In this document: positions 56,480-64,000 of the stretch, piece by piece
Layout of the letters: each line of letters opens with the position of its first letter
How positions within the stretch are numbered: the stretch's first letter is position 1
Assembly: GCA_016868315.1 (NCBI GenBank)
Contig: VGHE01000008.1
Location: 105,760-169,759, forward strand
DNA: 64,000 nucleotides
Direction of reading: 5' to 3'
From: Betaproteobacteria bacterium
GTDB taxonomy: Bacteria > Bdellovibrionota_B > Oligoflexia > Silvanigrellales > Silvanigrellaceae
Position numbers and translations under genes: made by a program
Notes under the pieces: generated by a model
Databases searched by the model: none
What the model was told of the DNA's origin: nothing
The model's input: only the letters and a program-made list of their open reading frames with translations

Positions 56480-57541
56480 ATGGTTCGCACCAGAGCTACC
56501 AAGCTTTTTGCACTCTTCGGCACACTCGCAGTTCTTCAGAGTGCCGAGGCAAGCACCTCAGTGGAATCAAAAACAGACACCCCCAAGAGCATGACTTCAT
56601 CTGAAAAATGCCCAAAGCAGATAGCTAAAGAATTTTCCACAGGATTCACCGACGGATGTATTTCCACTGGTGGCCGCGACCGAATTTACCGTGTCTATCA
56701 GCCCAAAGGTTCCAGTGTAGGAAAGAAATATTCGGCTCTTGTTGTTGTGCTTCACGGTGGAGGAGGATCTAGCACCGTAGCGAGCGATATGGGCAAGAGC
56801 CCGCTCGCAGTTTTCCAGACACTCGCTGATAAAGACAATTTCCTGCTCGTCTACCCGGACGGCACAGACGACGAAACTGAAAAAACGGGGTGGAACGACT
56901 GTCGCTCCGACGACACTTCAAAGTCAGGTGCAAACGATGTTGAATTTCTCGCTCATCTCATCACGCAATTGAAAGACAACTTTCAGCTCAATTCCTCTCA
57001 GGTTTTCATTGCAGGTACATCGAACGGTGCCATGATGACGTTTCGCTTCGCGATGGAAAAAACAGATCTGGTGGGCGGCATCGCCGGGGCTTCCGGAAAC
57101 CTAGCCAAGAATCCGGTTTCAGGTCGCTGCCAACATGGACCTTTTGGTTCTCTTCCGGTGCTCTTAACTCATGGTGCTAAAGATGTAGTTGTTCCCACGG
57201 AGGGCGGATGCGTTGGCAATTTCTTTCGTCTGAAATGCCGCCGCGGTGAGGTGCAAAGCGCAGAAGCAACTGTTCAATTTTGGTTGAAGGTCAACGGACT
57301 GAGCGAAGTAAAACCTGTCACCAGTGAAATTGATTTTGCCAAAAAAGATGGTGGCGCTGCCGTGGAAAGAAAATACAGCGACGGAAAAAAAGTTGTGGTG
57401 AGCTGGTGGCTGAAAGGCGCTGGCCATGCTACTCCCAGCAAAATGGTCACCAAAGGAAATAAACTCGCCGGAAAGCAAAATCGCGACATCGAGTTTGCTG
57501 AAGTCGCCTGGGATTTCTTCAAAAACCAAATCAATCAGTAG
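56480..57541 (+). CDS. Secreted alpha/beta hydrolase, feruloyl-esterase/PHB-depolymerase-like
   Basis: 353 residues from ATG with GAGGAT upstream. Signal peptide ends near AEAS. Oxyanion region VVLHGGGGSS, nucleophile in AGTSNGAMM, catalytic Asp in HGAKDVVVP and His in GAGHATPS form a full triad. Family members (CE1, LpqC) hydrolyse polyester or aryl esters outside the cell. Probably secreted to the periplasm or medium. 7 bases of overlap with the convergent lipoprotein gene. Confidence 0.85.
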   Translation: MVRTRATKLFALFGTLAVLQSAEASTSVESKTDTPKSMTSSEKCPKQIAKEFSTGFTDGCISTGGRDRIYRVYQPKGSSVGKKYSALVVVLHGGGGSSTVASDMGKSPLAVFQTLADKDNFLLVYPDGTDDETEKTGWNDCRSDDTSKSGANDVEFLAHLITQLKDNFQLNSSQVFIAGTSNGAMMTFRFAMEKTDLVGGIAGASGNLAKNPVSGRCQHGPFGSLPVLLTHGAKDVVVPTEGGCVGNFFRLKCRRGEVQSAEATVQFWLKVNGLSEVKPVTSEIDFAKKDGGAAVERKYSDGKKVVVSWWLKGAGHATPSKMVTKGNKLAGKQNRDIEFAEVAWDFFKNQINQ

Positions 57542-58200
57542 GAGCGGATTTCTGCACTCAGCTGGTTCGCACGTGGGCACGTAACTTTATCTTCAAGACC
57601 AAGTTGCCGCGCTCTTCGGATTGCCTCACGGAACATGTCCGTTTCTGCCTTGCTCGCGCTAAAGATATCGCCAAGCTTGGTTTCACCGTTTTCAAGCGAA
57701 GCTATTCCTTCGGCAGAACCGCGCCACTCGCGCACATACTTTGCAATATTGAGTGAGTTCTTGATGCAATTGTTTGCCATCCATGCGGAGCTTACACCGA
57801 ATGCAATTGCAGATGCACCACCCGAAGCAATTGCAGCTCCCACGGAAACCGTCGCCAAACTACAGGGTACAAACTCGGCACCTGCATTGATCAATTTTTC
57901 TCTGAGAATATTTTCCAGCTGCCGCTGAATGTGGCCATCGTGAATCGCAAAGTCGTTGAGGCGAATGGATTGAATCAGTGCCTCCCTGTCAGAGAGACCA
58001 AGACTCGGTGGAGCTTCCTTATAGTACCAGCAGCCCCTGAGAATTTTGTCGGAAGTGGATTTTACCTGTTTGCTCCAGAGATAAATCTTCTTGCGCCCAT
58101 ACTGTGACCGCAGTGACTGTTCGTCCGCCTCTGAGGTCGCCACCTTTGGCTTACAGCCCGAGAGCAGCGCGAGCGCAGCTGCAAAAATCAAAATTTTCAT
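57535..58200 (-). CDS. Lipoprotein of unknown function
   Basis: 221 residues from the inner ATG (TGGGG upstream); the longer frame adds a non-signal segment. Lipobox LSGCK. The middle has a Gly/Ala-rich possible membrane-spanning or hydrophobic helix (VSVGAAIASGGASAIAFGVS). No domain recognised. Confidence 0.6.
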   Translation of the reverse strand: MKILIFAAALALLSGCKPKVATSEADEQSLRSQYGRKKIYLWSKQVKSTSDKILRGCWYYKEAPPSLGLSDREALIQSIRLNDFAIHDGHIQRQLENILREKLINAGAEFVPCSLATVSVGAAIASGGASAIAFGVSSAWMANNCIKNSLNIAKYVREWRGSAEGIASLENGETKLGDIFSASKAETDMFREAIRRARQLGLEDKVTCPRANQLSAEIRSY

Positions 58201-58339
58201 AATCGCCCCATCTATTGCAGAGAGCACCGAACACAGCCCCAAGCGAACCAGCTCATACGATTCGGAGAAATCGGGAAATTCCTTAGTCCAAGACCCTTTT
58301 TTCGCCGTGACAAAAATATGCATATTTTTTTTCAAAAAA

Positions 58340-58369
58340 TTGATATAAAAATTTATAAACGCCTAATAT
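58340..58369 (+). promoter_or_regulatory. Sigma-70-type promoter in an AT-rich island
   Basis: TTGATA (58340-58345), an 18-base spacer and TAATAT (58364-58369), 72 bases upstream of the hydrolase start. The surrounding 58300-58425 is far richer in A and T than its neighbours. Confidence 0.7.
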
Positions 58370-58440
58370 AGATATTATTTTATCAAATTAAAGATTTTCA
58401 AAATAATTCCGATAATAGCTAAAAGATGGGGGAAGGAGCA

Positions 58441-59535
58441 ATGAAAACAGGAGTGAGCAAAAGAGGATTCCTGGGGATCACGCTGCTGAGCACTCTATTG
58501 GCCAGCGCTTGCTCCTCAGACGGCAACCTTATTCAGAAGCCCACAGCACCCGCAGTGCCTCCCCTGAGCTCTCCCCGCCCTGATTCAAACACATCTCCGG
58601 CACCGATTGCACAGCCGCGCACAGGCGATGCAAGTGCGCAGCCGAGCGACAGAGAAAATCTTCCGAACTCCTGCAACAAGCCCGCGCTGAGTGCAAAGAA
58701 AACTGCAAACGTTCAATACCAAAACATCAGCGGAGTAGATCCTAAGTTTCATTCACTCGATATTTATATGCCTGCAGTGACCAACCCCTGCGAAGGAGTT
58801 CCGGTCGTGATCTGGGTGCACGGCGGAGCATGGATGATAGGCGATAAATCCAACCTGGATAGCCAGATTAAAGCAACGCACTTCAACACAATGGGCTATG
58901 CATTCGTGAGCGTAAACTACCGACTCTCTCCCGAAGTCCGAGACGAATCCCAGCTTGATCCCAACCGCGTCAAATTCCCAGACCACCCGAACGACGTTGG
59001 AGCAGCGGTTGCATGGGTTCACAAAAACATTAAAGATCAGGGCGGAAATCCTGATAAAATTGCGCTTCTTGGTCATTCAGCAGGTGCGCATCTCGCAGCT
59101 CTTGTTGCAATGGATCAGCGCTACATCGAAAGAACGCACACGACCTGGAACCCAAAAGCATTGCGCTGCCTGGGCAGCTACGACACCGAGGCCTACAACA
59201 TCAACGAAGTCATGCTTTCAGCCGTGGGACCTCAACGCCTTTTCTACCGCAACGCTTTTGGCGACCTCCCGGCCGTATGGTCTGCGGCATCACCTATCAA
59301 CTTCGTTAGGGACTATGGCATGGCCATTCAACTTGCGAAGAGAGGTGATTCTGGCCGGCATGCGCAACTCGAAAACTTCAAAAGAGCTCTGGAAGAGAAA
59401 AAGAATAGTGTTTCGGTCATCAACGCACAGAGTATAAGCCACGAGGAGGTGAATCGATTCATTGGCGCCCCAGGTGACCAAATCATGACCCCCTTTGTCA
59501 GCACGTTCCTCTCACAAAGCTGCTTTGGAAAGTGA
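58441..59535 (+). CDS. Alpha/beta hydrolase lipoprotein (HSL/carboxylesterase type)
   Basis: 364 residues from ATG right after GGAAGGAG. Lipobox ASACS. HGGAWMIGD (HGG oxyanion) and LGHSAGAHLAAL (GxSxG) identify an HSL-family esterase; candidate acid and base residues follow but are less clear. A Pro-rich spacer (residues 30-70) separates lipid anchor from enzyme. Likely surface- or periplasm-facing ester hydrolase. Strong candidate promoter upstream. Confidence 0.86.
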   Translation: MKTGVSKRGFLGITLLSTLLASACSSDGNLIQKPTAPAVPPLSSPRPDSNTSPAPIAQPRTGDASAQPSDRENLPNSCNKPALSAKKTANVQYQNISGVDPKFHSLDIYMPAVTNPCEGVPVVIWVHGGAWMIGDKSNLDSQIKATHFNTMGYAFVSVNYRLSPEVRDESQLDPNRVKFPDHPNDVGAAVAWVHKNIKDQGGNPDKIALLGHSAGAHLAALVAMDQRYIERTHTTWNPKALRCLGSYDTEAYNINEVMLSAVGPQRLFYRNAFGDLPAVWSAASPINFVRDYGMAIQLAKRGDSGRHAQLENFKRALEEKKNSVSVINAQSISHEEVNRFIGAPGDQIMTPFVSTFLSQSCFGK

Positions 59536-59867
59536 AAACGCCGCTGTGCAACCAAAAGAATATTGACTGAATAAGTATTCTAGTAAAAGAACAACGTGCA
59601 TTAGAAAGCAACCTTTTCGCGTTCAAACTCAGCCGGGGTCAATCCAAATTTCATTGGCTCAGTTCACATCTTTTTAAGTTCATCAAGCAACCGACGAAAC
59701 TCAGGTCAGTGAAACAGTCATTTCCTTTCAACCCCCTCGCAGTACACATTTGCAGGTACTCTTTACCTGGCAGTGTAACTGCCTAAAGTCACACCATCAA
59801 ATTCATCTTGACCGATTGGCCAAATTGCTGTAGCCCCAACGAAACTCAGCATCTCTGGGGTAACAAC
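59536..59867. other. 332-base region without a clear gene
   Basis: Between the hydrolase and the next exported protein. It holds TTGACT and TTGACC boxes with no good -10 partner, and a minus-strand stretch at about 59600-59690 reading KFGLTPAEFEREKVAF before a stop, which resembles transposase C-termini but is too short to call. Nothing else seen. Confidence 0.5.
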
Positions 59868-60593
59868 ATGCAAACATCGTTCGCTTCTACTCTCCTACGC
59901 TGGGCCACTGGAATCACTCTGTGGGTTGGGTTTCAGGCTCAAACATCTTTTGCGAATGATGTTGTATGGCGGCCCGAGCTCATTCAAGCGCAGGGCGTGG
60001 GCTGCCGTTTTGGTCATTCTTCGGATCCCAACCAGAATGCCTATGTCATCGCCAATGGCGATTCGGTTTCATTTATTTTTACGCGGCTGGGTGAAGAGTT
60101 CCGCACCGGTCGCACACCCAACATCAACCTTAGCCCCTGCCGCATTATCCTGCCGCTCGAGGTGAATGCTGGCTTTTATATTGAGGAGATTGCGCAGACT
60201 CTCACCTACGGAATCGTCAAATCCCGAGGCGTACAGGCTCAGCTCGATTTCATCAGCAACTTTGCACGTCGATTACCCAACGGCCGCAGCAACCCAAACG
60301 ATCTCAGCCAGAACATGGCCAATGCAAAGGCCTTCTTTCCTGCGCCGCAGATCATCAACGAACCAATGGCTATCTTGCCGCAGCCACTCGCCCGCATTGG
60401 CGAGGACAGCCGCAACAATTCACCGCACCGAAGGTTCTGCAACCGCGAGCGGAGCAGGCTGTTTAATTATCACTCCGATATTTTTGTGCGTATCAACAGA
60501 ATCAAACCGGATGCATCCATCGCTTTTTCGGTCGATGGTCTCGACCTGAAATATGAAATGAAAATGAAGGTCAAACGCTGTCGCGGCCTTTAA
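59868..60593 (+). CDS. Exported protein, possibly DUF4360-like
   Basis: 241 residues from ATG with GGGG eight bases upstream. Signal peptide ends near SFANDV. The mature part has VGCRFG, NGDSVSFIFTRLGEEF, SPCRIILPL and GFYIEEIAQTLTYG, a pattern like DUF4360 secreted proteins, and several Cys. Function unknown; many such proteins occur in predatory and related delta-type bacteria. Confidence 0.62.
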   Translation: MQTSFASTLLRWATGITLWVGFQAQTSFANDVVWRPELIQAQGVGCRFGHSSDPNQNAYVIANGDSVSFIFTRLGEEFRTGRTPNINLSPCRIILPLEVNAGFYIEEIAQTLTYGIVKSRGVQAQLDFISNFARRLPNGRSNPNDLSQNMANAKAFFPAPQIINEPMAILPQPLARIGEDSRNNSPHRRFCNRERSRLFNYHSDIFVRINRIKPDASIAFSVDGLDLKYEMKMKVKRCRGL

Positions 60594-60733
60594 TTGCTCG
60601 CATCCAAAGCAACCTTCGACACCACATTCGATTCCTTCGAAGTTGAACTTTGAATTAATGTCAGTGCCTGATTTTGAAAGTTAACCGCTTTTACTGGCAT
60701 AACATTTGGCATTCGACCCAAAGGAGTAAAACT

Positions 60734-61522
60734 ATGAGCACCAACCGTTCGGACGTTATTGATTATCGCGTTGAAGGCGACGACATGCAGGCTGTCGTCA
60801 TTACGCTCGACCCATCCGAAGTCGTGATCGCGGAAGCGGGCATGTTTCTTTACATGACCGATGGAGTCTCGATGCAGACCTCCATGAGCACGGACAAAAA
60901 CAAGGGCTTCTTCGGAAACCTAATGAAAGCCGCAGGGCGCATGCTCACAGGTGAAAGCTTTTTCATCACCAACTTTGAAAATACAGGCGGCCAGCGTGCC
61001 GACGTGGCATTCGCGGCACCCTACCCCGGAAAAATCATTCCACTGGAGTTGTCTTCATTCCAGGGCGGTTTCATTACCCAAAAGGACAGCTTTCTCTGTG
61101 CTGCGCGCGGCACCGATGTTTCGATTCACTTCAACCAGAAAATCGGCACGGGTCTCTTTGGCGGAGAAGGTTTCATCCTACAAAAAATCCAGGGCGATGG
61201 CCTAGCCTTCATTCATGCTGGAGGTGCGGTTATCGAGCGTCGCCTTGAGCCCGGGCAAACCCTGCGTGTCGACACCGGCTGTGTGGTTGGATTCGAATCC
61301 ACAGTGGATTTCGACATTCAATTCGTGGGTGGTTTCAAGAATGCACTCTTTGGAGGTGAAGGGCTGTGGTTTGCCACCTTGCGTGGTCCGGGTCGTGTTT
61401 ACTTGCAATCACTTCCTTTTGCTCGCCTCGCGAATCGTATCGCTGCAGTGATTACAACCGGGCGTGGTGCAGAGCAAACAACCGGCGGTCTTCTGGGTGG
61501 CCTGATGGGCGACAATGACTAA
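60734..61522 (+). CDS. AIM24 / TIGR00266 family protein
   Basis: 262 residues from ATG with AAGGAG eight bases upstream. Regularly spaced beta strands with VIAEAGMFLYMTDGV, TGLFGGEGFILQKIQGDG, GGAVIERRLEPG and TGCVVGFE are the AIM24 double beta-helix signature. Cytoplasmic or membrane-associated; function poorly known. Its stop overlaps the start of the M48 gene by 8 bases, so the two (and ogt) form an operon. Confidence 0.92.
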   Translation: MSTNRSDVIDYRVEGDDMQAVVITLDPSEVVIAEAGMFLYMTDGVSMQTSMSTDKNKGFFGNLMKAAGRMLTGESFFITNFENTGGQRADVAFAAPYPGKIIPLELSSFQGGFITQKDSFLCAARGTDVSIHFNQKIGTGLFGGEGFILQKIQGDGLAFIHAGGAVIERRLEPGQTLRVDTGCVVGFESTVDFDIQFVGGFKNALFGGEGLWFATLRGPGRVYLQSLPFARLANRIAAVITTGRGAEQTTGGLLGGLMGDND

Positions 61523-62354
61523 GCGCATTGTTCTCCCTCTCGTCATTTTTGCAGCAGCACTTACGGGCTGCGATACCTTGGCGCGGATGAAGGATACAGC
61601 CACCGCAACGGCGGTCGACTTCATTCCACGCACGGTGGATAAAAAAATAGGCGAGCTTGCGAGCCTGCAGGCTGAGGCCACCCTCGATAGCGTTCCTCCC
61701 GCTGCCCACGCGCATTTAAGTGAGCTTGTAGAGGCGCTTCTGCGCGTCGTGGAGTTGCCAGGTTTGAAGCCCACCTTCCGGGTGACAAACTCCAACATGC
61801 CCAACGCCTTTGCGTTTCCAAACGGATCCATTTTCTTCACCACCAAGCTTCTGGAAATTGCGCAGACTCCCGAAGAGATTCTCGCTGTCGCAGGTCACGA
61901 GCTCGCGCACGTCACCGAACGCCACTCGATGCAACAGCTCGTCACGCGAGCAGCCTTCACTGTGGTGTTGAACTTTGTGGTGGGCGATGTTGCTGGCCTG
62001 GCAGATCTTCTCAATACAGGCAGTTCATTGCTCAACCTAAAATTCTCGCGCGACCACGAGCGCGAAGCCGATGCGGTGGGTGTCGATTTTCTTGGGAAAG
62101 CACAGCTCCCACATCGCGGTGCGGCCGCTTTCTTCCAACGCATGAAGGAATTTGAAGAGAGCAATTTAGCCACTCAGGAAACCATGAAATACCTCTCGTT
62201 CCTCGCCACTCACCCTCAAACAGATGAGCGGGTTGCATGGGCAAAGAACCTCCCACCCGATACCCACATCAAGGTTCCCGAGCCTCAAAGAAAGGCCTTT
62301 GCAGAAATCAAAAAGCTCTATCCGCTACCGGGCAAAGTGCCCGCTCAAAAGTGA
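61515..62354 (+). CDS. M48 metalloprotease lipoprotein
   Basis: 279 residues; the ATG overlaps the AIM24 gene. Lipobox LTGCD. VAGHELAHVTERHS (HExxH) and HEREADAVGVDFL (third ligand) show an active M48 zinc protease, similar to LoiP/YcaL, acting in periplasmic quality control. Second lipid-anchored M48 in the window. Confidence 0.9.
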   Translation: MTKRIVLPLVIFAAALTGCDTLARMKDTATATAVDFIPRTVDKKIGELASLQAEATLDSVPPAAHAHLSELVEALLRVVELPGLKPTFRVTNSNMPNAFAFPNGSIFFTTKLLEIAQTPEEILAVAGHELAHVTERHSMQQLVTRAAFTVVLNFVVGDVAGLADLLNTGSSLLNLKFSRDHEREADAVGVDFLGKAQLPHRGAAAFFQRMKEFEESNLATQETMKYLSFLATHPQTDERVAWAKNLPPDTHIKVPEPQRKAFAEIKKLYPLPGKVPAQK

Positions 62355-62881
62355 GACGGGCGACTTCGCAAGAAGCGCTCTATCGCTTCACAGTACCTTC
62401 GCCGGTGGGTGAAATTGTGTGCCTGAGCCGGCACGACCGCATTCTTGGGTTGGCCTTTCCAGGGCGATTACAGCTTTTGGAGAAGCTGTCTCACAATGCT
62501 GAAGTCCTCATTCAACCCGTGGAAGAACTGCGCTGTGTGCTGCAAGAGCATTTGAATCAACCGAAGCAAGACCCAAATCTCTTTTCTACTCTTCCTGTCG
62601 AGCTCCTGGGCAGCGATTTCCAAAAGAAAGTTTGGTTGGAGCTTGTGAAAATCCCCTGGGGCGAAACGCGCTCATACTCGGAACTTGCAATCACAGTTGG
62701 CAAAGGGGTGCATCCGCGCGCCGTTGCGCGAGCAGTTGCGTTGAATCCCATTTTGATTCTGATTCCGTGTCACCGTGTGATCAGTAAAAGCGGGGAACTG
62801 AGCGGATATTCAGGCGGAGTTGAGAAGAAAAGGCAACTGCTGGAATGGGAGCAAAAGAACCTTCCGACAAAACGAAGCTGA
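62351..62881 (+). CDS. ogt: Methylated-DNA-protein-cysteine methyltransferase
   Basis: 176 residues. The GTG start overlaps the M48 stop (GTGA) and has no ribosome site of its own, so it is translationally coupled. LIPCHRVISKSGELSGYSGG carries the acceptor Cys in PCHR. Preceding GKGVHPRAVARAVALNP is the DNA-binding helix. It repairs O6-alkylguanine by transferring the alkyl group to its Cys. Confidence 0.94.
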   Translation: MRRATSQEALYRFTVPSPVGEIVCLSRHDRILGLAFPGRLQLLEKLSHNAEVLIQPVEELRCVLQEHLNQPKQDPNLFSTLPVELLGSDFQKKVWLELVKIPWGETRSYSELAITVGKGVHPRAVARAVALNPILILIPCHRVISKSGELSGYSGGVEKKRQLLEWEQKNLPTKRS

Positions 62882-62890
62882 AGCACGAGC

Positions 62891-63661
62891 TCAATGCTGG
62901 CGAACAGCAGCCTGCACATTTGCGAATGCAGCACGAACGTTCACTGGAACACCAAGACGCTCGAGGCTTTCGTACATGAGTCCAAGAATGACTCCCAATT
63001 GCACGAACTCGCCCTTCAAGTTCTTCTTTTCCTCTTTGCACTTCATGAAAACATCGTGGAAGGTCTGCACGAAGTGCGACATGGTAAAGTGCACCGAGGT
63101 TTGATCGCCTTCCCCGAAGTGAGCCATAAAGACATCAAAGGCCCATTCCATTCCAAGCTGCTTCAATCCCGCTCGCATACGCTCGGGCTGATTGCCATAG
63201 AAGCCTTCATAGAGCTGCGCCATCGCCTTCAAAAACTCGGGCGAAAACACACCGAGAAGCGGTGCAGGAGTCCACAACCAACCTGCGGAGTTGCGCGCAA
63301 ATCGACTCAAGCGAACATCCAAAAACACCGTGCCGCTCGAGAGAATCTGCAAGAAATAAATTTCAACAATACAACGAGCAAGCTCGCCGCGCTCACTCTC
63401 ACTCAGCTCCTCCAGGCGCACCCCAGCCACGCTAGGCTGGCCCATAGCCCCTGGTGCGATTTCAATATCTGGCAAATGACCCGACATCGCCTGCCGCACC
63501 TCTGCCAAAGTGGCCTGATACAGGGCTTTATCTTGGGTGCGCTTGGCCATGGCAGTGGCGTTATTGATGAGCTGAAGTGGCGGAATCACCTTGAAAAATG
63601 CAGGTGAAACGAAGTCCAGGAGAAAGGCCCAGTCGGATTTTTTAAGAAGATCAATAATCAT
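62891..63661 (-). CDS. Protein of unknown function
   Basis: 256 residues, helical, no signal peptide, no recognisable motif. Begins MIIDLLKKSDWAFLLDF at ATG; a single long frame with consistent coding composition. Converges on ogt with a 9-base gap. Confidence 0.6.
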   Translation of the reverse strand: MIIDLLKKSDWAFLLDFVSPAFFKVIPPLQLINNATAMAKRTQDKALYQATLAEVRQAMSGHLPDIEIAPGAMGQPSVAGVRLEELSESERGELARCIVEIYFLQILSSGTVFLDVRLSRFARNSAGWLWTPAPLLGVFSPEFLKAMAQLYEGFYGNQPERMRAGLKQLGMEWAFDVFMAHFGEGDQTSVHFTMSHFVQTFHDVFMKCKEEKKNLKGEFVQLGVILGLMYESLERLGVPVNVRAAFANVQAAVRQH

Positions 63662-63785
63662 GAGGGATAGCCTACCCTATTGTGAGTTGGTCGGACAACC
63701 AAGACAACAGACTTATTTGTCACAACTTTTAGCTTGAGGCTCGCCAAAAAGCCTCCTACGGCGCTCCCTCGGGAGGGTTTGTTCT

Positions 63786-64000
63786 ATGAAGAACAACAAG
63801 GTCGCACCACATCGTTTTGGCTCGTTCATCGCTCTGAGCGCCATTTTTCTTGCACAGGCCTGCTCTACAGCCTCACTCGAAAGCCGCCTACAACAATCCA
63901 ATGAATTCACGGCGAATACATCTTACACCGGCAGCATTACGGAACTTGCGTACAAAGCAAAATCTATTGTCGACGCAGGGATGATGGAATTCAACGAGGA
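63786..64000 (+). CDS. Lipoprotein, N-terminal part (runs off the window)
   Basis: At least 71 residues. ATG with GGGAGG nine bases upstream; lipobox AQACS. Only the first part is present, so function cannot be judged. The leader region can form a CCTCC...GGAGG inverted repeat that could mask the ribosome site. Confidence 0.75.
   Translation, partial: MKNNKVAPHRFGSFIALSAIFLAQACSTASLESRLQQSNEFTANTSYTGSITELAYKAKSIVDAGMMEFNE

Noticed and set aside
62894-63607. 237-codon open frame on the plus strand
   Set aside because: Antisense to the 256-residue unknown gene; the minus-strand frame starts at a proper ATG and has a more protein-like composition. The choice is not certain.
63752-63776. RNA thermometer or riboswitch before the last lipoprotein
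   Set aside because: Only a short CCTCC/GGAGG pairing is visible; no conserved riboswitch core.
1-64000. tRNA, rRNA or CRISPR features
   Set aside because: No cloverleaf with a CCA-end region, rRNA segment or regularly spaced direct repeat was found by eye; a dedicated tool could still find a weak tRNA.

Overview
This 64 kb window is a chromosomal stretch of a Gram-negative bacterium. It is packed with lipoproteins (signal peptides ending in a Cys lipobox), outer-membrane proteins and envelope hydrolases. A Bd3614-type deaminase, DUF155, DUF1838 and possible DUF4360 proteins, prepilin-like operons and a GTP-type PEP carboxykinase fit the Bdellovibrionota (Oligoflexia/Bdellovibrio-like lineages). 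That assignment is inference from family content only: there is no rRNA gene or marker in the window. I found no tRNA, rRNA, CRISPR array, prophage or intact insertion sequence.

Layout. 1-500: start of a copper-type P-ATPase. 0.6-5.2 kb: three-gene prepilin-like operon whose central protein ends in a Hint (intein/hedgehog-type) domain. 5.4-7.2 kb: metallo-beta-lactamase-fold hydrolase and an exported unknown. 7.3-10.8 kb: membrane LOV/PAS histidine kinase, SUI1/YciH-like factor and STAS protein. 10.8-15.7 kb: PBP4-like carboxypeptidase lipoprotein, DarG-like macrodomain, subtilase with a Thr/Pro linker and PA14 tail, L,D-transpeptidase lipoprotein.

15.8-26.2 kb is the most unusual part. A leftward operon (OleC-like adenylating domain fused to a UbiA prenyltransferase; rifampicin-phosphotransferase-like PEP enzyme; MacB/LolCDE-like ABC ATPase and permease; Bd3614-like deaminase) diverges from a rightward operon (di-iron oxygenase-like protein, long GNAT acyltransferase, small beta-barrel-like protein). 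Together they look like an undescribed pathway that makes and exports a small molecule or lipid.

26.2-34 kb: LytM endopeptidase, Dps, class I glutamine amidotransferase, frameshifted WecB-like epimerase, and a feoA-feoB-Cys-rich small protein-DUF155 operon behind a good Fur box. 34-43.2 kb: outer-membrane protein, flippase-like protein, FAD oxidoreductase, M48 lipoprotein, pckG, and an amino-sugar pair (SIS isomerase/deaminase plus LmbE-type deacetylase). 43.4-55.5 kb: DUF486, sirtuin, ABC-F, lambda-endolysin-like lipoprotein, a CxxCH protein paired with a large lipoprotein, a host-attachment-family protein, PmtA-like methyltransferase, vWA lipoprotein, DUF1838, and an HMG-CoA lyase gene interrupted by an in-frame TAA. 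55.7-64 kb: isochorismatase-fold protein lacking its usual Cys, two secreted alpha/beta hydrolases, AIM24-M48-Ogt operon and a lipoprotein running off the end.

Many genes begin with GTG or TTG, or further in than the longest open frame. Starts were chosen by Shine-Dalgarno spacing and by 4-nt overlaps with upstream stops.
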